Source: Hyphomicrobiales bacterium
GTDB lineage: Bacteria; Pseudomonadota; Alphaproteobacteria; Rhizobiales; Rhizobiaceae
DNA length: 64,000 bases
NCBI GenBank assembly: GCA_900472675.1
Contig: UCJA01000018.1
Coordinates: 108,498-172,497, forward strand
Direction: 5' to 3'
Position 1 is the stretch's first letter. Each line of letters starts with the position of its first letter. This document shows, one piece after another, positions 43,040-52,929 of the stretch. A model generated the notes under the pieces. The model worked only from the letters and a program-made list of their open reading frames with translations. It searched no databases and was not told where the DNA came from. The translations under genes and the position numbers were made by a program.

Positions 43040-44314
43040 ATGTGCAGCTCTAGGATTTCGTCTGTCGCAGCCCTTGGTCTTGGAATGATGCTTCTGGGAA
43101 CAACAGCCTTCGCGCAGTCCACCAAGGAGATCACGCTGCTGACCTGGCTTGGCGGCCCCGACCGCAAGGTCCTCGACAGCCTTGTGATAGGCTTCGAAGC
43201 CAAACATCCGAATCTCAAGATCAAGATCAATGTCGTGACGTCACAGGGTGATGCCCGTGGCGGCATGCGGACGGCCCTCCTGGGCGGCGAAAAACCTGAT
43301 CTGTTGACGAACACATGGCCGGCTTTCCGCCAGGAACTGGCCGAAGCCGACATTCTGCGCGACGTGACGCCGGTATGGACGGAAAAGGGCTGGGACAAGT
43401 CTCTCGCGAAGACCTGGCGCGACATCAGCACCACCGAAGGATCTGTCTACGGCATCCCCTACATCTTCGGTTACCGCAGCGGTATCTGGCATGTGCCAGC
43501 CGACCTGACGAAGATCGGGCTGCAGGCATTTCCGACGTCATACGATGATTTCCTCGCCACTTTCGACCCACTGCGCAAGGCGGGCTTTGCCGAGCCTATC
43601 GCCATGCCGGCCAAGGTCTATGCGCATGCGGAATGGTTTGAGACCTTGCTGATGCGCACCGGCGGGCCGTCCCTGGTGACCGATCTCGGTGCGCACAAGA
43701 TCGCCTGGACAGACCCCAAGGTCGTCGAAGCCCTGCGTCAGTACGCGCGGCTGTTTGACGCGAAATGCTGCGGTGACAGCCGGCTGATGTATGCCACCCA
43801 TTGGGACGATGCGGCCGACCGGATATTCGTGGAACGCAAGGCGAACTTTCTGCAGATCGGCATGTGGATCAACGCGCGCGCCATTTCCCAGTACCACTTG
43901 AAACCCGGCACCGACTTCGCGCTCGGCAAGTTCCCGGCCCTTGGGCGCGGCTTTGACAATGCGTCGATCATCGATGCGAAGGAAATGCTGGCGACCGGAA
44001 TTGGCGAGAACCCCGAGGGTGCGGACCTGTTTCTCGACTACATCCTGAGTGCCGATGGCGCCAACACCATCGCCAAGGCCGGGTTCACCACACCGAGTGC
44101 CAATGTCGACGCATCGATCTACGATCCGGTCGCGGCAGCATCCGTCCGCTTCGTCAACGAAGGTGACGTGCGCTTCGTGCTCGGCGACATGCTACCCGGC
44201 AGTCTGGTCGATGAATATCGCCTAGCTCTGCAGCAATTCATCGGCAACCCGACGGATGCAAACATCAAGCCGACACTGGAGCGGATCGAGGCTGCGGCAG
44301 GTCGGGCCTACTGA
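43040..44314 (+). CDS. Sugar ABC transporter solute-binding protein (CUT1, family 1)
   Basis: A periplasmic binding protein of about 424 residues with signal peptide ending TTAFAQ and a mature start KEITLLTWLGGPDRKVLDSL typical of family 1 sugar-binding proteins. ATG at 43040 follows GGAGGAGG; an in-frame ATG upstream at 42998 is less likely. It serves the two CUT1 permeases and the MalK-type ATPase that follow. Its stop overlaps the next start (TGATG), so unlike the other importers here there is no hairpin after it. The GH95 enzyme at the operon's end points to a plant- or glycan-derived oligosaccharide. Confidence 0.92.
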   Translation: MCSSRISSVAALGLGMMLLGTTAFAQSTKEITLLTWLGGPDRKVLDSLVIGFEAKHPNLKIKINVVTSQGDARGGMRTALLGGEKPDLLTNTWPAFRQELAEADILRDVTPVWTEKGWDKSLAKTWRDISTTEGSVYGIPYIFGYRSGIWHVPADLTKIGLQAFPTSYDDFLATFDPLRKAGFAEPIAMPAKVYAHAEWFETLLMRTGGPSLVTDLGAHKIAWTDPKVVEALRQYARLFDAKCCGDSRLMYATHWDDAADRIFVERKANFLQIGMWINARAISQYHLKPGTDFALGKFPALGRGFDNASIIDAKEMLATGIGENPEGADLFLDYILSADGANTIAKAGFTTPSANVDASIYDPVAAASVRFVNEGDVRFVLGDMLPGSLVDEYRLALQQFIGNPTDANIKPTLERIEAAAGRAY

Positions 44315-45273
44315 TGGCAAGCGCCAAGCCACACGCCAGGGAATCCGGTGTGCCGTTTACGCCCACCGGCACCGGGAGCCCCAATCGGCCACGGCGCGGG
44401 CTTGCCCTGCCGGAGTGGACGACGGCCTTCCTGCTGTTGACGCCTGTCATCCTGTTGTTCAGCATCTCGGTCATCTATCCCGTCATTGAAACGGTCCGCA
44501 TCAGTTTCTGGGAAATCCGAGGGCTTGGCCGGCCCAGTTTCGTCGGCCTCGGCAACTACGCGCGGCTGTTCAGCGATCCCGTATTTCTCGGGACGCTGTG
44601 GACGACGCTGATCTTTACCCTTGGCGTGACGATTGTGTCCGTCAGCATCGGCTGGTTCATCGCGCTGCTTTGCGCGTTTGCGCCGCGGCAGACTTCGATC
44701 TTCCGGTTGATGATCTTTGCGACCTTCGGGATTTCGGAAGCCGTCGCAGGCTATATCTGGATCGGCATCTTCCGTCCGGGCGATGCCGGACTTCTCAATG
44801 GCATCCTTACCGCGATTGGACTGGGCGAGTTTGCCCAGCCCTGGCTTGGCGGCGCGAACTCCGCACTGATTGCGCTGATTGTCACGGCCTCCTGGAGTGC
44901 CGTCGGCCTGCCCCTTCTCCTGAGCTTTGCCTCGGTGCAGGCGATTCCCCGCTCCATCCTTGAAGCGGCCTACATGGATGGCGCCAAGCCGCTGACCATG
45001 ATGTGGCACATCATGGTGCCCCTATCCCTGCCGGGTGCGCGGGTGGCGGTATTCCTGACGCTGCTGAGTTCCTTGCGCGCCTTCGACATCGTCTTCGTGC
45101 TGACGGCCGGCGGCCCGGCGCGGGCGACCGAGACGGTCGGCTTCTTCATGTATCGGGAGTCGATGACGCAGTTCAATCTGGGCTACGGCGCCGCCGCGAC
45201 CATCATCCTGTTGATCGGCGTGCTGCTTGTCTCAACCCCTGCCATTGCGCAGCGAACGAGAGGAGCAAAGTAA
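44314..45273 (+). CDS. Sugar ABC transporter permease (MalF/UgpA type)
   Basis: The 319-residue permease has a proline/arginine-rich cytoplasmic tail, about six helices, and the EAA loop EAAYMDGAKPLTMMWHIMVP of CUT1 permeases. It overlaps its neighbours by one base on each side, indicating tight coupling. It forms the channel with the next permease. Confidence 0.93.
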   Translation: MASAKPHARESGVPFTPTGTGSPNRPRRGLALPEWTTAFLLLTPVILLFSISVIYPVIETVRISFWEIRGLGRPSFVGLGNYARLFSDPVFLGTLWTTLIFTLGVTIVSVSIGWFIALLCAFAPRQTSIFRLMIFATFGISEAVAGYIWIGIFRPGDAGLLNGILTAIGLGEFAQPWLGGANSALIALIVTASWSAVGLPLLLSFASVQAIPRSILEAAYMDGAKPLTMMWHIMVPLSLPGARVAVFLTLLSSLRAFDIVFVLTAGGPARATETVGFFMYRESMTQFNLGYGAAATIILLIGVLLVSTPAIAQRTRGAK

Positions 45274-46094
45274 TGGTCGGTCGCGCACCCATCTGGATCA
45301 TCTTCGTAGTCGGCATCGTTGGTTGCTTGTGGATCATTCCCATCATCGGGATCGTTGCCACCTCGCTGCAGACGACCGATTCCATCGCGCGCGGATGGTG
45401 GCACTTCGGCGAAAATGAGTTTTCGTTGCAGGCCTGGTACACCGTCTGGCAAACCTATCCTCTGGCAGGAAGCCTATGGGTATCGATCAAGATCACGCTC
45501 GCGGCAACCGCGCTAACGATGGTGACGGCACCGGCCGCCGCCTACGTCTTCCATTACCTGCGCTTTCCGATGCGGCGCCTCTGGCTGATCATCATCATCA
45601 ACGCTTTCGTGCTGCCGCAGCAGGTGGTGATCATCCCGCTGTTCCAGCTCTGGCGCGAAGTGGGCCTGCTCGACAACATGGCGGCGGTGGTGATTCCGTT
45701 CGTGGGACTGAGCTATGCCTGGGCTGTCTTCCTGATCAAATCCTTCCTTGAGGATTTTCCCAAGGAATTGATCGAGGCGGCACGGATCGACGGCTGCGGC
45801 CCGATCCGAACCTTTACGCAGGTCGTTCTTCCGAACCTGATCTCCCCTATCGCTGCATGCGGAATCCTACAATTCCTCTGGTGCTGGAACACGCTGCTGC
45901 TGCCGATGCTGTTCCTGCGGAGCGATATCTCCCTCACCGTGCTGCTCGCCCGAATTGCCGGAACATACGATCCCAACCTCGACCAACAGGCCGTGGCTGC
46001 CATCGTTACGGCATTGATCCCGCTCGCAATCTTTCTTCTGTTCCAGAAGCAGTTCGCTGCCGGCAACCGCGTATCCAGCGGCGGCAAGGAATGA
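45273..46094 (+). CDS. Sugar ABC transporter permease (MalG/UgpE type)
   Basis: The 273-residue MalG-like permease begins at the ATG overlapping the preceding stop (TAATG). It has six predicted helices and the EAA loop EAARIDGCGPIRTFTQVVLP. Longer readings starting in the previous gene are shadows. With its MalF-type partner it completes the sugar channel. Confidence 0.93.
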   Translation: MVGRAPIWIIFVVGIVGCLWIIPIIGIVATSLQTTDSIARGWWHFGENEFSLQAWYTVWQTYPLAGSLWVSIKITLAATALTMVTAPAAAYVFHYLRFPMRRLWLIIIINAFVLPQQVVIIPLFQLWREVGLLDNMAAVVIPFVGLSYAWAVFLIKSFLEDFPKELIEAARIDGCGPIRTFTQVVLPNLISPIAACGILQFLWCWNTLLLPMLFLRSDISLTVLLARIAGTYDPNLDQQAVAAIVTALIPLAIFLLFQKQFAAGNRVSSGGKE

Positions 46095-46124
46095 TGCTCG
46101 TCTGCTTCATCGTGGAGAATACCA

Positions 46125-47195
46125 ATGGCTCAAGTTGAACTCAAAGGCGTCAGCAAGCGCTATGGCAGCGTCGAAGTTATCCGTGACCTCGATCTGGTGG
46201 TCGAAGATGGCAGCTTCACAGTTCTTGTCGGCCCTTCCGGTTGCGGCAAGTCGACCCTGCTGCGCATGGTCGCCGGTCTCGAGACCGTGTCGGACGGAAC
46301 CCTGGAGATCGCCGGGCAGAAGGCCAACGATCTCGATCCTGTCGCACGTGGCGTCGCGATGGTCTTCCAGAATTATGCGCTCTACCCACACATGACCGTC
46401 GCCCGCAACATCGGCTTTGCCCTGAAGATCGCCGGGAACGACAAGGCCGAGGTCGAGGCTCGGGTCCGGCAGGCGGCGGATGTTTTGCAGATCACCCATC
46501 TGCTCGAGCGGAAGCCCGCCAACCTGTCCGGTGGGCAAAGACAGAGGGTCGCCATCGGCCGCGCCATCGTCCGCAACCCGCAGGTCTTTCTGTTCGACGA
46601 ACCCCTGTCGAACCTCGACGCCGAGTTGCGGGTATCGATGCGCGTGGAGCTTGCGCGGCTTCATCAGCAGATCAAGGCGACGATGCTCTACGTTACTCAC
46701 GACCAGACCGAGGCGATGACCCTTGCGGACAAGATCGTTGTGATGCGCGACGGCAAGATCGAGCAGACGGGCACGCCGGAACAGCTTTACGGCGACCCCA
46801 ATAACAGCTTCGTCGCGGGCTTCATCGGCAGCCCCCGGATGAACTTCCTCCCGGCGCAGGCCGAGGGCGGCAAGCTTCGGTTGGTCTCGGGCGTGGAACT
46901 CCCCTGCCCTCCGGCGCTCGCAGGCCCGGTCAGCGTCGGCATTCGCCCGGAACACATGGTGCCGCAGGATGGCCGGACGCATAGCCTGCCGGTCACCATC
47001 GACATGGTCGAGTACCTTGGCGGCACGCGCTACCTCTACGGCCGGCTTGCGGACGAGGCGCCGGTGGCGGTCGAGGCGCGCGAACGTGTTGACATCCGCC
47101 CCGGCGAGACAATCGACGTCACCTTCAACGATCGGGACGTGATGCTCTTTGATGCATCCGGTACGCGCATCCGTTCCGCCACACACAATTCATGA
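46125..47195 (+). CDS. Sugar ABC transporter ATP-binding protein (MalK/UgpC type)
   Basis: The 356-residue ATPase has GPSGCGKST (Walker A), LSGGQRQRVAIGRA and VFLFDEPLSNLD. A C-terminal regulatory OB-fold domain follows (GSPRMNFLPA, then VSVGIRPEHM). MalK-type proteins like this energise CUT1 importers and sometimes serve several transporters. It overlaps the GH95 gene by four bases (ATGA). Confidence 0.94.
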   Translation: MAQVELKGVSKRYGSVEVIRDLDLVVEDGSFTVLVGPSGCGKSTLLRMVAGLETVSDGTLEIAGQKANDLDPVARGVAMVFQNYALYPHMTVARNIGFALKIAGNDKAEVEARVRQAADVLQITHLLERKPANLSGGQRQRVAIGRAIVRNPQVFLFDEPLSNLDAELRVSMRVELARLHQQIKATMLYVTHDQTEAMTLADKIVVMRDGKIEQTGTPEQLYGDPNNSFVAGFIGSPRMNFLPAQAEGGKLRLVSGVELPCPPALAGPVSVGIRPEHMVPQDGRTHSLPVTIDMVEYLGGTRYLYGRLADEAPVAVEARERVDIRPGETIDVTFNDRDVMLFDASGTRIRSATHNS

Positions 47196-49432
47196 CAAGA
47201 AAGCCTGAAATGTCGAACATACTTTGGTACGCCCGCGAGGCTTGGGTAGACTGGACTAGGGCCCTGCCGGTGGGCAATGGCCGTCTCGGTGCGATGGTCT
47301 TCGGCAGCAGCCGCAAGGAGAAGATCCAGCTCAACGAAGACACGCTCTGGACCGGATCGCCCTACAGCGCGGCCAACAATGGTGCGCACCAGCACTTGCC
47401 CGAACTGCGTGAACTGATGTTTGCCGGCCGATATGCGGAGGCCGAGCGCCTGGCCGACGCGCGCATGATGTCCCGTCCACGGATGCAGATGACCTACCAG
47501 CCGGCGGGCTGGGTGTTCCTTGAAACGCGTCATCGTCCTGACCGGGACACGTTCAAGCGCTGGCTGGACCTGGAAACGGCAATCGCCTCCGTCGACTACC
47601 ATCACCAAGGCATCCGCTACCGGCGCGAAACCTTTGCCTCGGCGCCAGACAACGTCATCGGTACGCGCATGTGGACTGAGGGCGGAGAGCCCTTCAATAC
47701 GGATATCAGCTTCGACATAGAACAGACGGTCACGCCGTTGATCAACGCGGAACGCGGCGAGATCACCTGCCATGGTCGAAACCGCGGCGAGTTCGGCGTT
47801 CCCGCGGGCCTCGATTGGGTGGTACGGGTGAAAGTCCTGCCGGATGGCGGCAGCATGGAGGCTTACGACGGTGGGTTGAGGCTTACCGGCGTGCGCGGCG
47901 TCACCCTGTGGATCGACGTCGGCACAAGCTTCAAACGCTTCGACGACATCTCGGGCAATCCCGATAACGCTACGAGCGAACGGATCGAAGCGGCAACCGT
48001 GAAGGGCTGGGATGCCATTCGCGCTGATCACGTGGCGGACTACCAGCGCCTCTACAATCGCTTTTCGATCGAGTTCGGGCCCGGACGGACGGACTTGCCG
48101 ACCGACAAGCGGGTGGCCGCGCCCGACAAGGAAGCCGATCCGGCACTGGCGGCCCTCTATGTCCAGTTCGGACGCTATCTGATGATCAGCGCGTCGCGCC
48201 CAGGCACGCAACCCGCCAATCTGCAAGGGATCTGGAATGCCGAGTTTCGCCCGCCCTGGAACTCGAAATACACAGTCAACATCAACACGGAGATGAACTA
48301 CTGGCTGCCCGATCCGACCAACTTGAGTGAGTGCTTCGAACCGTTGATCGCAATGCTGGAAGACCTGACGGAAACAGGTGCCGAGATTGCCCGCGAGCAC
48401 TACGGCGCCCGCGGCTGGGTGCTTCATCACAACACAGATCTGTGGCGCGCCGCGGGCCCCATGGACGCCGCTGATCCGGGACTATGGCCGATGGGCGGCG
48501 TCTGGCTGTCCTGCCAGCTGTGGGATCATTGTGTTTATCAGGGAAAACCGAAGCATCTGGTCGATCGCGTCTATCCGATCCTGCGCGGCGCCGCGGACTT
48601 CCTTCTGGATTTCCTCATCCCATTGCCCGGCACGGATGCACTCGTCACGGTACCGACCAACTCTCCGGAGAACATCCATCCCGCCGGAGTCAGCCTGTCT
48701 GTCGGTGCTGCCATGGACAATCAGCTTGGGCGCGATCTTTTCGATGCGATCCTGGAAGCTGAGGTCGAAACTGATCCGGCATTTCTCGAAAGGATAAGGG
48801 AGGCACGCGCACGCCTGCTTCCCGACCGCATCGGCCATGCCGGACACCTGCAGGAATGGCTCGAAGATTGGGACATGGATGTCTCCGAGATGGATCATCG
48901 CCATGTCTCGCATCTTTATGCCGTTTATCCGGGGCTGGCGATCGATACCATAGACACGCCCGAACTGGCTGCCGCCGCAAAGCGATCGCTCGATATTCGT
49001 GGCGACAATGCAACGGGCTGGGGGATCGGCTGGCGGATCTGCCTGTGGGCCCGCCTAGGCGACGCGGAACGCGCCTGGTCCATCCTCAAAAGCCAGCTCT
49101 CACCCGCGCGCACCTATGCCAACCTCTTCGACGCGCACCCACCGTTCCAGATCGACGGCAACTTCGGCGCGGCAGCGGGGATCTGCGAAATGCTCGCCCA
49201 CAGCCGACCCGGCGAGGTCCGACTTCTTCCGGCGCTGCCCAAGGCCCTGTCGACGGGCAAGGTCTCAGGCCTTCGCCTGCGCGGCGGGATTGAGATCGAC
49301 ATGGAGTGGGCGGACGGGACCGTGATCTCGGCAAGGCTGAAATCGGTCGCTGCCCAGACCGTGCTGCTGCGCAATGGTGAGAAAACGTCAAACGTCGCCC
49401 TCGAAGCCGATCAGTGGGTAGGCATACTCTGA
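47192..49432 (+). CDS. Glycoside hydrolase family 95 (alpha-L-fucosidase/galactosidase-like)
   Basis: This 746-residue protein matches GH95 from end to end. It has the opening WTRALPVGNGRLGAMVFG, the catalytic asparagine pair in VNINTEMNYW (N363, N365), the acid in PTNSPENI (E493), and the C-terminal aspartate in FQIDGNFGAA (D655). GH95 enzymes are inverting hydrolases that remove alpha-1,2-L-fucose or related alpha-L-galactose. No signal peptide is present, so it acts in the cytoplasm on oligosaccharides brought in by the preceding CUT1 importer. Start is the ATG overlapping the ATPase stop, or an in-frame ATG at 47210. All four key residues appear intact. Confidence 0.93.
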   Translation: MTRKPEMSNILWYAREAWVDWTRALPVGNGRLGAMVFGSSRKEKIQLNEDTLWTGSPYSAANNGAHQHLPELRELMFAGRYAEAERLADARMMSRPRMQMTYQPAGWVFLETRHRPDRDTFKRWLDLETAIASVDYHHQGIRYRRETFASAPDNVIGTRMWTEGGEPFNTDISFDIEQTVTPLINAERGEITCHGRNRGEFGVPAGLDWVVRVKVLPDGGSMEAYDGGLRLTGVRGVTLWIDVGTSFKRFDDISGNPDNATSERIEAATVKGWDAIRADHVADYQRLYNRFSIEFGPGRTDLPTDKRVAAPDKEADPALAALYVQFGRYLMISASRPGTQPANLQGIWNAEFRPPWNSKYTVNINTEMNYWLPDPTNLSECFEPLIAMLEDLTETGAEIAREHYGARGWVLHHNTDLWRAAGPMDAADPGLWPMGGVWLSCQLWDHCVYQGKPKHLVDRVYPILRGAADFLLDFLIPLPGTDALVTVPTNSPENIHPAGVSLSVGAAMDNQLGRDLFDAILEAEVETDPAFLERIREARARLLPDRIGHAGHLQEWLEDWDMDVSEMDHRHVSHLYAVYPGLAIDTIDTPELAAAAKRSLDIRGDNATGWGIGWRICLWARLGDAERAWSILKSQLSPARTYANLFDAHPPFQIDGNFGAAAGICEMLAHSRPGEVRLLPALPKALSTGKVSGLRLRGGIEIDMEWADGTVISARLKSVAAQTVLLRNGEKTSNVALEADQWVGIL

Positions 49433-49911
49433 GACAAGCCGCCTCGCATACCGAGGATGACTCGACGGCAATCTGTGTATGGAGCTCTTGATGAGATTTG
49501 AACCCCTGGCGCGCGTTCCAAGCGGAAACTATTTCCGCTTACCAATGTCGAACCCTTCCGGCGCCTTGAAGGGATGCGGATAGAGGGTCAGCATATGTCC
49601 TGTTTTCTCGAAGCAATTATACAACCAAACAATCCTTTAGCCCCGTCGCTCAATACCCCCGCGTGACCAATCATCAATGAAATCGGCGATATGTCTGCAG
49701 TCGGCAACGCGCTCACGAAGGTTCATCCAAGGGGATCGCCAAGGCCGTGTTCCAGGCCATCGACGATCCCCAAAAACTTTGGTCCCCGACTTGGAAAATG
49801 CAAGCTAAAGCGGGCACCACGTTTCAAAGGAGCTCCTGGAACGAGATGACGGAACTTGACGTGCTGTAGACCTGTTGTGAGTGTCAAATTGAAAATCACC
49901 GGAGCATTCAG
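49433..49911. other. 479-base gap with a hairpin and no intact gene
   Basis: After the GH95 stop there is a perfect hairpin at 49520-49540 (AAGCGGAAA, loop CTA, TTTCCGCTT) that may end transcription, though no T-run follows. The rest has only short frames. A minus-strand piece ending near 49526 (GHMLTLYPHPFKAPEGFDIG) looks protein-like but cannot be assigned. Confidence 0.45.
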
Positions 49912-50862
49912 TTGGCGACAGGCCTGATAGCACTACTCGACGATATCGCTGCAATAGCGAAGCTGGCTGCTACGTCTCTGGACGATGTCGCGGCCCAGAC
50001 GGCGAAGGCGAGCGTCAAGGCGGCGGGCGTTGTCATCGACGACACGGCCGTGACCCCTACCTACGTCGTTGGGCTCTCGCCGGCTCGGGAACTGCCGATC
50101 ATCCTGCGCATCGCATTGGGCTCGCTGCGCAACAAGCTAGTCTTCCTCCTGCCCATCTGCCTCCTGCTCGGCTACTTCGCCGACTGGCTGATCACCCCAC
50201 TTTTGATGATCGGTGGCCTGTACTTGTGTTACGAAGGGGCGGAGAAAATCTACGGTCTGCTGGCACCTCACGCGCATAATTTGGGAGACGCTGCGACATC
50301 GGTCGATCCGGTCGAGCTCGAAGAACAGAAAGTCGCTGGAGCTATCCGCACGGACTTTATCCTGTCTGCCGAAATCATGGCACTGACGCTCGCCGATGTC
50401 GCGGATTCCAGCATCTACACCCAGGCCATGGTGCTCGCTGCCGTCGGAGTGCTGATAACGGTCGCCGTTTATGGCGTCGTGGCCTTCATCGTAAAGGCTG
50501 ATGATATCGGGTTGCATATGGCAAAGGCCGGTTCTGGTCTTGCCCGGGTGATCGGCCGCGGTCTGGTCAAGGGCGTCCCGGTGTTTCTGCAGATCCTAGC
50601 AGCCGTGGGGACTGCGGCTATGCTTTGGGTCGGCGGCAGTATCGTCGTACACGGGCTGGATGGGCTTGGGCTCTCCACACCCGAGCATGTTATTGAAGGG
50701 GCATCCCATTTCGTGACGAGTGTGGTCGGTGTCGCTCCCTCGGTGGTGGGGTGGCTTACGACATCCTCGCTGCAGGCTTTGCTGGGCATTATCCTCGGCG
50801 CGGTCGTCGTCATCGGGGTTACGGCCGTGCACGCCGTACTCCCCTTGCGTCAGTCGACATAA
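49912..50862 (+). CDS. DUF808/YedI-family membrane protein
   Basis: The 316-residue protein matches the DUF808 (YedI) family: the N-terminal GLIALLDDIAAIAKLAATSL and DDVAAQTAKASVKAAGVVID, GLSPARELPII, and about six membrane helices. The start is TTG behind GGAG with an eight-base spacer, as an ATG is not available. It is an inner-membrane protein of unknown function. Its isolated position gives no further clue. Confidence 0.85.
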   Translation: MATGLIALLDDIAAIAKLAATSLDDVAAQTAKASVKAAGVVIDDTAVTPTYVVGLSPARELPIILRIALGSLRNKLVFLLPICLLLGYFADWLITPLLMIGGLYLCYEGAEKIYGLLAPHAHNLGDAATSVDPVELEEQKVAGAIRTDFILSAEIMALTLADVADSSIYTQAMVLAAVGVLITVAVYGVVAFIVKADDIGLHMAKAGSGLARVIGRGLVKGVPVFLQILAAVGTAAMLWVGGSIVVHGLDGLGLSTPEHVIEGASHFVTSVVGVAPSVVGWLTTSSLQALLGIILGAVVVIGVTAVHAVLPLRQST

Positions 50863-51131
50863 CGTCCGGCAACATCGAACGGAAGGCTCGCCCGATTTAG
50901 TCGTAGTAACAGTTGGAACGCGTAAGATCTGTCGACTGAACACGGATCTAGACCTCCAAGTACTAGCTTCAATCCTGAAGCTGCAACCGATATGACGAAG
51001 ATGCCAACGTCGATGCCTGAGCGAAATCTCATCACGAAACCGTGGCCCAGAGTGTTCGATCTCCTGATTGGTTGAAGCCGGCGAAGGTGCTAATCTTTGG
51101 TCACCGCAATGCGAGTTCAAGGGCTATCGGT

Positions 51132-51623
51132 ATGTCTGAAATCGGTTTCGAGCGCCGCGCCTTGCTTCTTGGAGGCGGCGCACTTGTAACAGCTGGTTTT
51201 GCGGGTTTCGAATTGCCTGCAGCAGCAGCAGCCGGGCTTGCCGCAACACCAACCATGCGTGGCGGCGCCAATAATTATATTCCCGGCGCTCAGATCGTCG
51301 AGCGTATCGGCGGCGGCGGCTTTGTCATTTCGGGTACGGTGCGACGCGTGGGCGATGGCGCACCGCTGGCAGGGCAGCGGATCCAGATGTGGGCGCATAC
51401 CAAAGAAGGTAGCGAAAGCGATCCGCGCAGCCACGGCGCAACGCTGACCGACGCCAATGGGGTTTTCCGCCTCGAAATGCCGCAAATCATTCCGGCGCTC
51501 GGACAAGCTCACGCGCACCTCGCCTACGATAGCAAGGAATTCGAGACCGTCTTCCTCCGTCCGTTGCTCTCAAGCGCAAGAGATACAAGTCTAGAGGCGC
51601 ATTTTGTGCTGCAGCGGGCCTGA
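51132..51623 (+). CDS. Exported intradiol-dioxygenase-like protein
   Basis: A protein of about 163 residues. The ATG at 51132 gives a Tat-like signal (ERRALLLGGGALVTAGFAGF). The mature part resembles the beta-sandwich of intradiol ring-cleavage dioxygenases (APLAGQRIQMWAHTKEGSE, then TDANGVFRLEMP). An HxH (QAHAHL) sits where the two histidine ligands lie, but the two tyrosine iron ligands are not seen, so catalysis as a normal dioxygenase is doubtful. The gene lies 11 bases before a ferric-reductase-like membrane gene, suggesting a redox partnership in the periplasm. Confidence 0.7.
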   Translation: MSEIGFERRALLLGGGALVTAGFAGFELPAAAAAGLAATPTMRGGANNYIPGAQIVERIGGGGFVISGTVRRVGDGAPLAGQRIQMWAHTKEGSESDPRSHGATLTDANGVFRLEMPQIIPALGQAHAHLAYDSKEFETVFLRPLLSSARDTSLEAHFVLQRA

Positions 51624-51634
51624 CTTTGGGCTCA

Positions 51635-52246
51635 ATGCCGCGTAGGACCCGCGCATTCTTCATCTGGACCGGGTTGTTTCTAACGCTTGGCATTCCTTTG
51701 GGGTTTGCCGCATCAAGCGAATACCTGGCGTGGCGCGATCCGATCTACATCTCTGCAGGCTTTGCGGGCGTCATCGCCCTCTGTATGCTGCTTGTGCAGC
51801 CACTGCTTGCCGCCGGTTGGCTGCCTGGCCTGCATGTTTTGCGCAGTCGTCGCGCCCACAGGCTGGTCGGAATAGCACTTGTTGTTTTAGTCATCGTTCA
51901 CGTTGCCGGCCTCTGGTTCACCAGCCCGCCAGATATCGAAGACGCGCTTCTGTTGCTCTCCCCTACCCCTTTCTCTGTTTGGGGAGTCGCTGCCATGTGG
52001 GCGCTCTTTGCCGCCGCGCTGCTTGCTGCCGTCCGCCGCCAGTTATCGCCACGGACATGGCGCCTTGCACACACGAGCCTTGCCAGTGTCGTGGTGTTCG
52101 GTGGTGCAGTTCACGCTATGCTGATCGAAGGGACGATGGAGCCAATTTCGAAGGGCGTGCTTTGCGCCCTCGCCGCTATTGCGACCGCTGCCGCGGTAGT
52201 CGCCCCTTGGCTGCGTGCCCGGGAGCGCGCCTCAGGCAGAAGGTAA
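51635..52246 (+). CDS. Ferric-reductase-like transmembrane haem protein
   Basis: The protein of about 203 residues has five to six hydrophobic helices and two histidine-bearing helices (RRAHRLVGIALVVLVIVHVA and RLAHTSLASVVVFGGAVHAM). Each has two histidines about 13-14 residues apart, as in b-type haem proteins of the ferric reductase/NOX/MsrQ superfamily. There is no attached FAD/NAD domain, so electrons must come from another protein or the quinone pool. ATG at 51635 is 11 bases after the exported partner, giving a probable two-gene operon. Confidence 0.75.
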   Translation: MPRRTRAFFIWTGLFLTLGIPLGFAASSEYLAWRDPIYISAGFAGVIALCMLLVQPLLAAGWLPGLHVLRSRRAHRLVGIALVVLVIVHVAGLWFTSPPDIEDALLLLSPTPFSVWGVAAMWALFAAALLAAVRRQLSPRTWRLAHTSLASVVVFGGAVHAMLIEGTMEPISKGVLCALAAIATAAAVVAPWLRARERASGRR

Positions 52247-52290
52247 CCCCCTCCCTAGATGGGGTGATGGCCAAGTCATGTTATGCTTTG

Positions 52291-52471
52291 TCAAACGGTT
52301 GTGCAGCTGACGAACGCGGACTGCGCTGAGTCGATGGCTCTGCGGGTTTCAACCTCGCCGACCCATGGAACATCGCCGATCCGGGGCCTCGGTCCCAGGA
52401 TTTTCCACCGCGTAAGTCCTGCTATTGTCGGCGCCGACCCATTCACCGGCGATACAGTTGGCTTCCTTCAT
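52291..52471 (-). pseudogene. Aldehyde dehydrogenase N-terminal relic
   Basis: Two overlapping minus-strand frames together read NCIAGEWVGADNSRTYAVEN followed by PGTE, then after a frameshift IGDVPWVGEVETRRAIDSAQ. This is the standard beginning of aldehyde dehydrogenases (GEWV......VxNPaTxExIgxVP). The catalytic part is absent. Confidence 0.6.
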
Positions 52472-52929
52472 CCTGCCAACACGTTGTTCCTGTACGCATT
52501 CGTGAGCAACAATAGGTGTTTGACGGTCTTCGTAGTCGACGACCGTCGCCTCCAATCTAAATACAAACTACTACAACGTGAGGTGACAAGATCGCGGCGC
52601 GAAACGCAAAAAGGGTGGCCGGCTGTGATGAGATCGACTTTCCGGAAACTGCTACCTTGTTGATCCTGGCATTCGCAAGCCAGCCTTCAGTGGGGAAACA
52701 AGTACTCCCCCAGTCGAAGCCGACATGGTTCTTGCGGGCTCACAACGAGCATCATGCTTAAGTAACTCTGTTCGATAGAAACCTCGCAGTTACGTTCGCA
52801 ATCCAGGAATGGCTTGTCGAACCCAATCGAGTCTCCGTTGCGGAATAAGCCCGTAGTTGTAAAAGTTAATGCCCTCCTCCGGCTGATCCAGCCGCTCGAG
52901 ATCGTGATACCAGCCGGCGATATCGCCTT

